From Flammeovirgaceae bacterium UBA4465 (GTDB taxonomy: Bacteria; Bacteroidota; Bacteroidia; Cytophagales; Cyclobacteriaceae), in NCBI GenBank assembly GCA_905182375.1, contig CAJJBF010000001.1, positions 124,001 through 188,000 of the forward strand: 64,000 nucleotides of DNA, given 5' to 3'. Position numbers and translations under genes: made by a program. Under the pieces are notes generated by a model that did no database searches, was not told the origin of the DNA, and worked only from the letters and a program-made list of their open reading frames with translations. Below, piece after piece: positions 55,833 through 64,000 of the stretch (position 1 is the first letter of the stretch; each line of letters begins with the position of its first letter).

Positions 55833-56204
55833 TTAGTTACGTTTTAACATTTTTTTAATCACACCAATAGAAATAATCTTAGAATTCTCGATTTTATCTA
55901 ATTTTTTTATTCGATTTTCCATCTTGAATTCTAATCCCCAAACTTGTTGTGGGGTGAATTTCAAAGTTCGTTGAGGTTTGAAATGAGATTCATTCATCAT
56001 ATCACTAATCTGATGATAATAGAATCCTTGAATTCTTTTTTCCTTAATGAAATTATATTTTTCAATCTGTGAGGAGGATAGTGGTAATACCCAAAATTTT
56101 GGAGAAATTACTTCTACTTCAACTAATAGATGGGTGATTAAATACCCCCTATCATACTCATTCCACAGTAACGGATTTCGCAAGATTTCTTGGCTGATCA
56201 ACAT
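55833..56204 (-). CDS. Hypothetical protein, possibly a truncated DNA-binding (recombinase-like) fragment
   Basis: The 123-residue frame reads MLISQEILRNPLLWNEYDRGYLITHLLVE... and overlaps the 3' end of glmS by 47 bases in another frame, so the first 15 or so residues may not be coding. The C-terminal part (FIKEKRIQGFYYHQISDMMN and then KFTPQQVWGLEFKMENRIKKL) resembles the small resolvase-type HTH repeats found in Bacteroidota mobile elements (a loop with ISDxLNE and a QVWxxxxKxxNR helix). No catalytic domain is present. It may be the end of a decayed mobile-element gene next to glmS. Confidence 0.35.
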   Translation of the reverse strand: MLISQEILRNPLLWNEYDRGYLITHLLVEVEVISPKFWVLPLSSSQIEKYNFIKEKRIQGFYYHQISDMMNESHFKPQRTLKFTPQQVWGLEFKMENRIKKLDKIENSKIISIGVIKKMLKRN

Positions 56205-57993
56205 TACAGCCTCTCATGAGTGCGATGTGATAAGACAGCAACTGCAAAGGTATCACGGACAACAAGGGCATCAAACATTCTGGCGCATCAGGTACCTCAA
56301 TGATAAAATCTGCCATCTTAGAAATCAAAAGATCTCCTTCAGTAACCACGGCAATCACGATCCCTTTCCTTGCCTTGATCTCCTGTATGTTGGATACAAT
56401 TTTATCATAAGATTTGTCTCGCGTAGCAATGATAATGACCGGCATGTTTTCATCAACCAAGGCAATAGGACCATGCTTCATTTCAGCTGCTGGATAGCCT
56501 TCGGCATGGATATAAGAAATTTCTTTTAATTTCAAGGCCCCTTCTAAGGCGACTGGAAAATTATATCCCCGACCCAAATACAAAGCATTAGGAACCTCTT
56601 TAATAGATGCTGAAATTTCTTTTATCTGATCATTTTTCTCAAGGACCCGCTTGACCTTATTGGGAATTTGATGCAACGCTTCTAAAAGATCCTGATAAGT
56701 AGGTAAAGAAATCGTTTGCTTAAGCATGGCTACCCTCAAGGCAATCATGATAAGCACGGTAAGTTGACCTGTGAAGGCTTTGGTTGAGGCAACGCCAATC
56801 TCTGGGCCTGTGTGCAAATAGGCGCCTTCGTGGGTGAGCCTGGAGATAGAAGACCCTACTGAATTAACGACCCCTAAAATAATGGCTCCCTTAGATTTAG
56901 CAAGCTCAATCGCCGCTAAGGTATCGGCCGTCTCCCCTGATTGAGATATGGCTATAATTATGTCTCCTTTATCAATAACAGGATTTCGATATCTAAATTC
57001 AGAAGCATACTCCACCTCAACTGGAATCCTACATAAATCTTCAAGAAGGTATTCGGCAACCAAACCAGCATGCCAAGAGGTACCACAAGCAATGATAACT
57101 ATCCTTTTAGCTTCAACCAGTTTCTCTGCATGTTTTTGAATCCCCCCCAATACCAATTTATGGGCATCAATAGAGAGTCTACCACGCATGGCATCTGCTA
57201 TTGATTGGGGTTGCTCGAAAATCTCTTTAAGCATGAAATGATCATATCCTCCTTTTTCAATAGCTTCAAGTTCCAAATCTAACCGTTGAATGTAAGGCGA
57301 CTGGGGAACATCTTGTAAATTTCTAATTTCATAGCCCTCACGGGTGATCACAGCAATTTCTTCGTCATTCAAATAAATAACCTTATCTGTATATTCTATA
57401 ATAGGTGAAGCATCTGAAGCTATGAAATACTCCCCTTCACCTAGACCTAAAACCATAGGGCTTCCCTTTCTTGCAGCAATCAATCTATCTGGTTGGTCTT
57501 CTGATAAAACTACGAGTGCATAGGCGCCCTCAATTTTGGATAACGCTACTCTCACAGCATCTCCAATCTGGAGCTGGCTATTTTTTTGGATATCCTCAAT
57601 CAAGCATACCACCACCTCCGTGTCGGTATCACTTTTAAAAGTATAACCTCGTAGTTCTAGATCAGTTTTAATGGCTTGATAATTTTCAATGATGCCATTA
57701 TGAATGATGGATATTTTACCATTTTCTGAAACATGTGGATGTGAATTGACATCATTGGGTATCCCATGTGTGGCCCAGCGCGTATGTCCTATCCCGATGG
57801 TTCCACGTAATTGGGTCTCCCCAATATCCTTTACAAGGTCTTTAACTTTGCCTTGTTTTTTAAATACCCTCAATCCCTCATCAATTAGGGCAACACCCGA
57901 ACTATCATAGCCTCTGTATTCCAGTCTACTTAAGCCTTTGATAAGCACTGGTAAGGCATTTTTAGCTCCAATATAAGCTACAATTCCACACAT
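56158..57993 (-). CDS. glmS: Glutamine-fructose-6-phosphate aminotransferase (isomerizing)
   Basis: GlmS makes glucosamine-6-phosphate for cell wall and LPS. The 611-residue protein has the N-terminal glutamine amidotransferase (MCGIVAYIGAKNALPVLIKGL, with Cys2 the nucleophile after Met removal; GIGHTRWATHG) and two SIS sugar-isomerase domains (IIACGTSWHAGLVAEYLLED, IISQSGETADTLAAIELAK-type loops; GRGYNFPVALEGALKLKE). The C-terminal Lys-Ser-Val-Thr-Val-Glu end is intact. It starts one base after the DUF4270 stop, so it is the third gene of glgA-DUF4270-glmS. No glmS ribozyme-like structure is evident. Confidence 0.96.
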   Translation of the reverse strand: MCGIVAYIGAKNALPVLIKGLSRLEYRGYDSSGVALIDEGLRVFKKQGKVKDLVKDIGETQLRGTIGIGHTRWATHGIPNDVNSHPHVSENGKISIIHNGIIENYQAIKTDLELRGYTFKSDTDTEVVVCLIEDIQKNSQLQIGDAVRVALSKIEGAYALVVLSEDQPDRLIAARKGSPMVLGLGEGEYFIASDASPIIEYTDKVIYLNDEEIAVITREGYEIRNLQDVPQSPYIQRLDLELEAIEKGGYDHFMLKEIFEQPQSIADAMRGRLSIDAHKLVLGGIQKHAEKLVEAKRIVIIACGTSWHAGLVAEYLLEDLCRIPVEVEYASEFRYRNPVIDKGDIIIAISQSGETADTLAAIELAKSKGAIILGVVNSVGSSISRLTHEGAYLHTGPEIGVASTKAFTGQLTVLIMIALRVAMLKQTISLPTYQDLLEALHQIPNKVKRVLEKNDQIKEISASIKEVPNALYLGRGYNFPVALEGALKLKEISYIHAEGYPAAEMKHGPIALVDENMPVIIIATRDKSYDKIVSNIQEIKARKGIVIAVVTEGDLLISKMADFIIEVPDAPECLMPLLSVIPLQLLSYHIALMRGCNVDQPRNLAKSVTVE

Positions 57994-57994
57994 C

Positions 57995-59315
57995 TCATAA
58001 TCCCTTGGATTTGGTATAATAGATTTTGACAGTCACTGATCCCCGTTCGATAAACGATTGATTGAACGTTAATCTATCCTCTGCAATCATGACCAATTTC
58101 TCAAAAGTATCCTCTCCTAAAAAAGTCTTTCGAAGGTATTGATCTTCTAGGGCCAAAGTAATCATAGAATTATAGGTTAATTCAGATACCTCGGAAATAA
58201 CAGGTGAAAAAGCACCTGCTCCGGCAATAAAGCTCTCTTCACTGAGTAAAAAATCATTGGCCGCCTGATTGAAGGTAGAAACATAATCTAAATTCCCGGC
58301 GAGCACTAGATCAAGGGAAGCAAAAACATTTCCATTTATGCCGCTTTCCTGATTAAGAGCATAAAAATTCACGCCTGCTATGGGATCTGTCGATGCTGTA
58401 GTCAAGCCAACTTCTAACTCCACATTGTTGAGAATAAAATCATCTAATTGATACAAAAAAAGCATTACCTCCGAAAAATCTAGCACCGTAAATAAGCCTT
58501 GTAAAGGATTAAAAATACTGAAATCATCAGCAAATTGTAAACTATCGAGATTTGAAAGTCCTGCTAGGTCAGTATCAGATTTGTTCCTATCCAGTTGAGT
58601 GAAATGAACACTATTAAATTTGAGTTGAGTTATAAACAAAGAGTCGCTAGGATCCCTTGAATAGATCAGGATTTTGGTTTCATCAGAAATCAAATCAAAA
58701 GATAGTAAAGCCTCATTTTCTACTGCAGGTACAAAGGCAAACTCATTCGTGTATGCGTTTGATCGCTCGCGTCTAATCCGCTTATTTTTCATATAAATAA
58801 TATCCAAAATCAGCTCCCGAAAAAGTCAACAACGTATCAGATTTAAGAACAATTTCTGCTACACTTTGAATACTCTTAGCTAATGTTAGTTTTTTAGTAG
58901 CAAGGTAAACTGCCTGAGAAAAGAGGGAATCACGCAATGCATGAAAATCCATATTGAAGATTGCTGAAGCATCGTTCATAAGCTGATCCTCAATTTTGAG
59001 CATGAAAACTACTGAATCTAGTAACAAAGTGTCTGCTATGACCGCGCCCGAGTCATATTGTAACTCAAAGTACGCCTCAGCAGCTAATGTCCCCAAAAGC
59101 GGGTCTTCATAATCCCCAACCAAAATGAAATCGGAATCATCTGTCCTTAAACTATCAATAAATATTTCACTCGTAGGTAAGTTGAATTCAATATAATTAG
59201 TATTGGTCACACCTTCCACGTTCACCTTAATGATGCTTTCATCTTGTTCGCAGGAAGAAGTAATTAATGTGAGCAGCCCTATGATTAAAAAATTCCCCTT
59301 ATCCAATAAGCTCAT
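57995..59315 (-). pseudogene. DUF4270-family lipoprotein, frameshifted
   Basis: The first frame starts at ATG 59315 with a lipoprotein signal (MSLLDKGNFLIIGLLTLITSSC) and beta-rich sequence, ending at a TAA near 58782. The second frame (to 57995) continues NKRIRRERSNAYTNEFAFVP, then beta-sandwich-like repeats and a final VKIYYTKSK. Together they make a protein of about 440 residues of the DUF4270 type, a Bacteroidota-only lipoprotein of unknown function found between glycogen synthase and glmS. The total is 3n+1, so one extra base in the AAAAA run near 58789, or a +1 shift at AAA TAA G, is the break. Confidence 0.7.
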
Positions 59316-60111
59316 TGTACAGTTTATAATAAGACTCCTCGAAATTTTCATCTTGCTTGATATCATTAATATCATTTCCCTTTGAGAGGGTTTTTATCAA
59401 AGTTTTAAAACTAGCTGATGCTTCTCCATCAGCATTACTTATGGCATCGGCATATTGCATCCCTATCTTAATAAAACCCTCATAATCTGCAGTTTTTAGG
59501 AGATCTAACATACTGTCTTCGATATCAATCATTTTGACTTTTTCAAGTAAGTCATCTCCAAATACATGATTAAACTTGGTATCATGAACAGTAAATACCG
59601 TCTTTGTATTTTGGAAAATTGGATCGTTTTTATAAGTTGTTTTAACATAAAGAGGAATTAAACTTGTCATCCAATCATTACAATGAATGACGTCGGGTGC
59701 CCATCCAAGCTTTTTAACCGTTTCTAAAACGCCTTTACAGAAAAATATTGCGCGTTCATCATTATCTTTATAAAAGTTATCTTGCTTGTCATAAAAAACA
59801 GCCTTTCTATGAAAATAGTCTTCATTGTCTATGAAATATACTTGCAATTTGGCATTAGGGATCGAAGCGACTTTAATCACCAAAGGTTTTTCTTCATCTC
59901 CAACAGAAATGTTTATTCCCGATAATCGAACCACTTCATGTAGTCTGTTTTTCCTTTCATTTATCAAACCAAACCTAGGTACGAGAATTCTAATTTCCAT
60001 TCCTTTTTCTAACATTGCTTGTGGCAAGCTCCTGACGAAATCGGCTACCTCAGATGTCTTAAGAAAAGGATTAATTTCGCTAGCAACATATAAGATTTTA
60101 AAATTTGACAT
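59299..60111 (-). CDS. Glycogen/starch synthase-like GT5 N-terminal domain protein
   Basis: The 270-residue protein matches the N-terminal half of GT5 glycogen synthase (MSNFKILYVASEINPFLKTSEVADFVRSLP, with the KxGG-like lysine region changed to KTSEVAD, then VIHCNDWMTSLIPLYVKTTY and FTVHDTKFNHVFGDD). The C-terminal GT-B half that completes the nucleotide-sugar site is missing. This shorter version occurs in many Bacteroidota at this locus, so it is probably not truncated. It lacks the KTGGL loop, so catalysis is doubtful. It overlaps the DUF4270 gene by 17 bases and heads the operon with glmS. Confidence 0.75.
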   Translation of the reverse strand: MSNFKILYVASEINPFLKTSEVADFVRSLPQAMLEKGMEIRILVPRFGLINERKNRLHEVVRLSGINISVGDEEKPLVIKVASIPNAKLQVYFIDNEDYFHRKAVFYDKQDNFYKDNDERAIFFCKGVLETVKKLGWAPDVIHCNDWMTSLIPLYVKTTYKNDPIFQNTKTVFTVHDTKFNHVFGDDLLEKVKMIDIEDSMLDLLKTADYEGFIKIGMQYADAISNADGEASASFKTLIKTLSKGNDINDIKQDENFEESYYKLYNELIG

Positions 60112-60113
60112 AA

Positions 60114-60121
60114 CAAAGATA
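60114..60121 (-). promoter_or_regulatory. -7 promoter element for the glgA-like operon
   Basis: TATCTTTG on the minus strand, only two bases before the ATG at 60111. If used, the mRNA is nearly leaderless or the true start is further in. Confidence 0.4.
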
Positions 60122-60228
60122 TTTAATACTGTTTTACTTAAAAGAGTGTAAAATTACGATATTTTTACGGCATTATCAATTAATTGATTTCTTTATAAAA
60201 AACCATAATAGATTTTTTAGGTCCTTTT

Positions 60229-61077
60229 ATGCTCAACGTAAATAAATTAACTCCTCTTGAAGAAGAATTGTCAGAAGTCTCTAAAAAGGGAATGAAAATA
60301 GGCCTTGTTCCCACGATGGGTGCTTTACATAGTGGCCATATGGAATTAATCAAGCAAGCTCGCATACATTCCGACTATGTTATTGTGAGTATTTTCATCA
60401 ACCCTTTACAGTTTAACCAAGCTGAAGATTTTATGAATTATCCGTCCAACCTCTTGAAGGACTCCGATAAACTCAAAAATGCCGGCGTAAATCTCCTGTT
60501 CAATCCAGATGCAAAACTGATTTATCCAAAAAAACCTTCAGTGAAAATTGATTTTGGAGGTCTTTCTCACAAACTCGAAGGTCGCTTCAGACTGGGCCAT
60601 TTTGAAGGTGTTGGACTCGTGGTCATGAAACTCTTTAACCTAATCAAACCCAATATTGCCTTTTTTGGTTTAAAAGACTTACAACAGTTCGTCTTAATAA
60701 AGCATATTGTCAAAGAATTTTCATACCCCATAAAATTAGAAGGTATTCCTACTGTCAGGGGAGAAAATGGGCTGGCTTTGTCATCTAGAAATGCCCTTCT
60801 GTCCCCATCAGGCATAAAAATTGCGCACAAAATTTATAAAGGCTTGATTTGGGCAAAAAATAATTTCAAAAGCTTTCATGCCTCAGAAGCATTAAAAATT
60901 CAGCTCAATACTTTTTACCAAACACAAGAAGGATTATCCATAGAATATTGTGAAGTATTAAATTTGAATACATTCAAGCCGTTAAAATCCTTACAAAGTG
61001 GAAAAAAAATAATACTGTGCGTCGCAGCATATGTTGAAGGTGTAAGACTGATTGATAATATATTTTTACGGGAATAA
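60229..61077 (+). CDS. panC: Pantothenate synthetase
   Basis: PanC joins pantoate and beta-alanine with ATP. The 282-residue protein has the HxGH-type motif VPTMGALHSGHMELI, INPLQFNQAEDF, and the second motif PTVRGENGLALSSRNALLS (KMSKS-like loop). It is complete. It is divergent from the glgA-like gene across about 120 bases, the usual Bacteroidota arrangement. panD, often next in line, is missing here, with a flippase-like gene following instead. Confidence 0.96.
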   Translation: MLNVNKLTPLEEELSEVSKKGMKIGLVPTMGALHSGHMELIKQARIHSDYVIVSIFINPLQFNQAEDFMNYPSNLLKDSDKLKNAGVNLLFNPDAKLIYPKKPSVKIDFGGLSHKLEGRFRLGHFEGVGLVVMKLFNLIKPNIAFFGLKDLQQFVLIKHIVKEFSYPIKLEGIPTVRGENGLALSSRNALLSPSGIKIAHKIYKGLIWAKNNFKSFHASEALKIQLNTFYQTQEGLSIEYCEVLNLNTFKPLKSLQSGKKIILCVAAYVEGVRLIDNIFLRE

Positions 61078-61208
61078 TATGACAAAATATGTTCTTTGAA
61101 GTTCTCAAATATCAGAAGGCAGCTATCGTTATTTCCTAATGGCATCAATTAAAAAAGCATACCCGTCCATTTATTCTTACATTTAATGAGTGAAAACAAC
61201 CCTATTTG

Positions 61209-62192
61209 ATGAGGAAAATGATCCCTTTTTTAAAATTCTCTCTTCCACTATTAGTAGGATTGGTGTTACTTTTCTATGCTTTTAAAAATGTTCAACTGGA
61301 TGATTTCTTATCTAAGTTAAACCTGACTCGTTATGGATGGATCATTGGGTCGATGCTCCTGTCCTTAGTGGCCTATGTCTCTAGGGCTTATCGATGGCAG
61401 CTTTTACTGAGGGCCGCGGATCAAAAAGTCAGTACTTTTAGATTGACTTTAGCCGTTTTTGTGGGTTACCTAGCCAACCTCGCTTTTCCAAGATTAGGAG
61501 AAGTGGTACGTTGTGCGGTTTTAAAGAAAACCAATCAGATACCCGTGAGTCTCAGTATTGGAACCGTAGTGACAGAACGCATTATCGACAGCTTGGTCTT
61601 GCTCTTTTTTCTGATCATCGCCCTCCTTTTAGAGTTTGATTTAATTGTTACCTATTTTGAGAACATTTTCAGCACCTACCATATTCCCTTAGATGGGATA
61701 CTCTATGCTGCACTAACCCTTTTAATGATTTTTAGTATTCTTGTTCTCGTGATTTTAAGAACGCATACGCCCTTGTCCCAACGCACTAAAAAAATGGCTT
61801 CGGAAGTGCTCAAAGGTATCTTGACAATCAAGTCTATTCAGAGTAAATCTCTTTTTTTAATCACAACAACGGTGATGTGGCTCACCTATTTTTTAATGTC
61901 CTATATGATATTTTTTGCGCTAGAAGAAACCTCAAGTCTCTCTTTAACGGCCGGATTCATGCTTTTGGTGAGCGGAGGAATCGCTTTGGCTTTACCGGTC
62001 CAAGGGGGCATTGGCACCTATCACGCCATGATTGCAATGATGTTGGGCTTGTACGGTATTGAAAATACAACAGGTCTTTTTCTCGCAACGCTACTGCATA
62101 GTTCTCAAATTTTATCCGTAGTTATTTTTGGCGGAATCTCTTTAGTGATAACTTTAGGTATTGAAAAAAACAATCGCAATGACCTCAAATAA
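61209..62192 (+). CDS. LPG_synthase_TM (UPF0104) flippase-like membrane protein
   Basis: A 327-residue polytopic membrane protein with about eight helices. The RWQLLLRA and YLANLAFPRLGEVVRCAVLKK segments are the family signature of the lysylphosphatidylglycerol synthetase transmembrane region (YbhN/MprF N-terminal domain). The soluble lysyl-transferase domain of MprF is absent, so a flippase or transport role is more likely than aminoacylation. The start is ATG 61209 (TTG precedes it). It is in line with panC and the heptose adenylyltransferase gene. Confidence 0.75.
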   Translation: MRKMIPFLKFSLPLLVGLVLLFYAFKNVQLDDFLSKLNLTRYGWIIGSMLLSLVAYVSRAYRWQLLLRAADQKVSTFRLTLAVFVGYLANLAFPRLGEVVRCAVLKKTNQIPVSLSIGTVVTERIIDSLVLLFFLIIALLLEFDLIVTYFENIFSTYHIPLDGILYAALTLLMIFSILVLVILRTHTPLSQRTKKMASEVLKGILTIKSIQSKSLFLITTTVMWLTYFLMSYMIFFALEETSSLSLTAGFMLLVSGGIALALPVQGGIGTYHAMIAMMLGLYGIENTTGLFLATLLHSSQILSVVIFGGISLVITLGIEKNNRNDLK

Positions 62193-62652
62193 AATCATGA
62201 ATCTCGAACAGGCCAAAAACGCCGTCGAAACTTGGAAAAAAAACCAGCAATGTGTGGTTTTCACCAACGGTTGTTTTGATATATTGCATTTAGGCCATAT
62301 TGATTATTTGGAGAAAGCCAAGCTGAAAGGGGACAAACTGATCATCGGGTTAAATTCAGATAATTCAGTCAGAAAATTGAAAGGGAATCAAAGACCCATT
62401 AATCATTTGATGGCAAGATCTAGAATGCTGGCTGCCATTGAATTCGTTGATTTGGTCATTGGGTTTGATGAAGATACCCCTTTGATGCTCATCAATACCC
62501 TGCTGCCAGATGTTTTAGTGAAGGGTGGAGATTATGCTAAAGAGAATATCGTCGGCGCCGAAAGTGTTTTAGCTGCTGGGGGAACCGTCGCAGTCATTGA
62601 ATTCACAGACGGATATTCGACTACTAAATTGATTGATCAACTTAAAAAATAA
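62179..62652 (+). CDS. rfaE2: D-glycero-beta-D-manno-heptose 1-phosphate adenylyltransferase (HldE C-domain, RfaE2)
   Basis: The 157-residue cytidylyltransferase-fold protein has VVFTNGCFDILHLGHIDYL (HxGH) and the LVKGGDYAKENIVGAESV block of heptose-1-phosphate adenylyltransferases, which make ADP-heptose for the LPS inner core. The kinase domain of E. coli HldE is not fused, so a separate HldA kinase is expected. The ATG at 62179 overlaps the end of the upstream gene, and ATG 62197 is an alternative start. Confidence 0.88.
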   Translation: MTSNKIMNLEQAKNAVETWKKNQQCVVFTNGCFDILHLGHIDYLEKAKLKGDKLIIGLNSDNSVRKLKGNQRPINHLMARSRMLAAIEFVDLVIGFDEDTPLMLINTLLPDVLVKGGDYAKENIVGAESVLAAGGTVAVIEFTDGYSTTKLIDQLKK

Positions 62653-62655
62653 CAG

Positions 62656-63351
62656 ATGCTTTTTATAATAATTATAGGTTTTATGATTGCCAGCTGGGTA
62701 GTCAGCAAACGACTCAAAAATAAATTTAAAAAATACAGTCAAACCCCCTTATCAAGTAATCTATCAGGCAATGAAATTGCACAATTAATGCTAAGAGATA
62801 ACGGCATATTAGATGTACAAGTAATCTCCGTGGAAGGGCAACTGACCGACCACTACAACCCTGAACAAAAAACAGTGAATTTAAGCGCTGATGTGTTTCA
62901 TGGGAGATCAGCGGCAGCAGCGGCTGTGGCCGCACACGAGTGTGGGCATGCTGTCCAGCACCTTACAGGTTACAAATACCTCACCTTGAGATCTGCCATG
63001 GTTCCTGTTCAAAACATCAGTGCCAAGGTGATTAATTTTATCTTTTTGGCCATGTTTTTTGGGAGTATGTTCATGAATAATCTATTCTCTATGGAATCCA
63101 GTATTCTGGTCATCATTGCCTGTTATACAATTTTCACCTTATTTGCATTTTTGACCCTTCCTGTCGAATACGATGCCAGTAAAAGAGCGTTGGCATGGAT
63201 CCAGAGTCGAAATATCGTCACGGAATCAGAACATACGATGGCAAAAGATGCCTTGGACACCGCTGCACAGACCTATTTGATTGCTGCGCTGAGTTCGTTG
63301 GCGACCTTATTTTATTGGGTAATGATTTACCTCGGTGGGAGTCGTGATTGA
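62656..63351 (+). CDS. Membrane zinc metallopeptidase, YugP-like
   Basis: A 231-residue membrane protease of the YugP/DUF2268-like neutral zinc metallopeptidase family. It has an N-terminal helix (MLFIIIIGFMIASWVV), the zinc-binding motif AAHECGHAVQHLTG (HExxH) and later helices (IFLAMFFGSMFMNN, SILVIIACYTIFTLFAF). The third ligand is probably the Glu in LPVEYDASKRA. The role is unknown, possibly membrane protein quality control. It is three bases after the rfaE2 stop. Confidence 0.8.
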   Translation: MLFIIIIGFMIASWVVSKRLKNKFKKYSQTPLSSNLSGNEIAQLMLRDNGILDVQVISVEGQLTDHYNPEQKTVNLSADVFHGRSAAAAAVAAHECGHAVQHLTGYKYLTLRSAMVPVQNISAKVINFIFLAMFFGSMFMNNLFSMESSILVIIACYTIFTLFAFLTLPVEYDASKRALAWIQSRNIVTESEHTMAKDALDTAAQTYLIAALSSLATLFYWVMIYLGGSRD

Positions 63352-63378
63352 AATACGTTTAACAATACTTAACTTGAA

Positions 63379-63400
63379 TTTATTATGCATGCATAATAAA
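63379..63400. promoter_or_regulatory. 22-bp perfect palindrome, candidate operator for the acyl-CoA dehydrogenase gene
   Basis: A perfect 22-base palindrome centred between 63389 and 63390 (half-site TTTATTATGCA) lies just before the TATTTTTG -7 element and overlaps the expected -33 region. The symmetry and position fit a repressor dimer site such as a TetR/FadR-type fatty-acid regulator, but no regulator gene is adjacent. Confidence 0.6.
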
Positions 63401-63407
63401 AAAATCT

Positions 63408-63415
63408 TATTTTTG
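63408..63415 (+). promoter_or_regulatory. -7 promoter element of the acyl-CoA dehydrogenase gene
   Basis: TATTTTTG fits TAnnTTTG, ending four bases before ATG 63420. This implies a very short or leaderless mRNA if used. Confidence 0.45.
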
Positions 63416-63419
63416 GTAG

Positions 63420-64000
63420 ATGAATCAAATTACGTTCACTGAAGAACAGCAAAGTGTACAAGCAGCAGCCAAAGATTTTGCTGAAAAAGAATTACTCCCA
63501 GGAGTAATTGATAGAGACAATCAACAAATTTTTCCAACTGATCAAATAGCAAAATTGGGCCAATTAGGTTTCCTTGGTATGATGGTACATCCCAAGTATG
63601 GCGGTGGCGGTCTAGATGCAGTCTCCTATGTTTTAGCCCTACAAGAAATCTGTAAAGTCGAGGCCTCAGTAGGAACAATCATGTCGGTCTGCAATTCTTT
63701 GGTTTGCTGGGGACTTGAGCACTTCGGTACTGAAGTGCAAAAAGAAAAATACTTAATTCCTTTGGCCAAAGGAACGGCCATTGGAGCCTTTTGCCTTTCC
63801 GAACCCGAGGCCGGCTCGGATGCTACTGCCCAAAAAACAACAGCGGTCGATTGTGGTGATCATTATCTTTTGAATGGTACCAAAAATTGGATCTCAAATG
63901 GACAATCAGCTACCTATTATTTGGTAATGGCTCAGAGTGATCCTTCCAAAAAACATAAAGGCATTAATGCTTTCATTTTAGAAAAAGGTATGCCTGGCTT
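63420..64000 (+). CDS. Acyl-CoA dehydrogenase (3' end beyond window)
   Basis: The frame starts at ATG 63420 and is open to the window edge. It is the N-terminal and middle part of a mitochondrial-type acyl-CoA dehydrogenase: the helical domain MNQITFTEEQQSVQAAAKDFA, HPKYGGGGLDAVSYVLALQEI, and the FAD-binding GAFCLSEPEAGSDATAQKTTA and NGTKNWISNGQSATYYLVMA. These enzymes oxidise acyl-CoA to enoyl-CoA using an electron-transfer flavoprotein. The closest type is short-chain/butyryl-CoA. The active-site Glu lies beyond the window. It is preceded by a palindromic operator candidate. Confidence 0.93.
   Translation, partial: MNQITFTEEQQSVQAAAKDFAEKELLPGVIDRDNQQIFPTDQIAKLGQLGFLGMMVHPKYGGGGLDAVSYVLALQEICKVEASVGTIMSVCNSLVCWGLEHFGTEVQKEKYLIPLAKGTAIGAFCLSEPEAGSDATAQKTTAVDCGDHYLLNGTKNWISNGQSATYYLVMAQSDPSKKHKGINAFILEKGMPG

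Noticed and set aside
59299-60111. glgA-like gene considered a truncated pseudogene
   Set aside because: The short GT5 N-terminal form of about 270 residues is normal at this locus in Bacteroidota, and the frame and start are intact.

Overview
The window is AT-rich chromosomal DNA from a member of the Bacteroidota, most like a Saprospirales/Cytophagales-type lineage. Support comes from TAnnTTTG promoter elements, a decayed type IX secretion C-terminal sorting domain, PorT-like and DUF4270/DUF4286/DUF4834 proteins, an S16 with a long acidic tail, CarB without its allosteric domain, AccD with a lost zinc ribbon, and the glycogen synthase-DUF4270-glmS / panC arrangement. It looks like ordinary chromosome. 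I see no CRISPR array, prophage or complete insertion sequence.

Layout. 0-11 kb: accessory and envelope genes (M20 amidohydrolase, broken nucleoside hydrolase, alpha/beta hydrolase, flavin oxidoreductase, CotH-type lipoprotein, sterol desaturase with a nonsense codon), then asnS, rpoN and a PorT-like barrel. 11.5-14.1 kb: tRNA-Arg(ACG), followed by a gene graveyard (a multi-lesion lipoprotein gene, a frameshifted second sterol desaturase, a T9SS tail remnant). 14.2-29.3 kb: almost all minus strand, with a degenerate ureohydrolase, nqrF, accD, carB, a dgcA/dgcN-like pair and the 2-oxoglutarate dehydrogenase operon. 29.4-34 kb: rpsP-rimM-trmD, an RNA methyltransferase and an aminotransferase. 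34-42 kb: queG, ruvB, apbE, a ZIP transporter, and an acetate uptake and activation cluster (DUF4212, symporter, acs). 42-46 kb: nrdB-nrdA. 46-54.5 kb: rplU-rpmA, an HNH endonuclease insertion, serS, rho, a saccharopine dehydrogenase-like enzyme, gltX and a frameshifted ridA. 55-64 kb: a membrane protein, the glgA-like/DUF4270/glmS operon, panC, a flippase-like membrane protein, a heptose adenylyltransferase, a membrane metalloprotease and the start of an acyl-CoA dehydrogenase.

How genes may work together. The dgcN-dgcA pair, which may release D-Glu carbon as glutamate, lies directly behind the oxoglutarate dehydrogenase genes that oxidise 2-oxoglutarate. ApbE installs FMN on Nqr subunits and NqrF is present, but nqrA-E are not. 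DUF4212, the symporter and Acs form an acetate scavenging unit.

The most notable feature is the density of broken reading frames: six genes with single-base frame breaks, one with an in-frame TGA, and one with several lesions. Five of the single-base breaks are +1, and all five can be closed by skipping the T of the zero-frame stop codon. Assembly indels or pseudogenisation are the default explanation, but the pattern deserves checking against reads and peptides.
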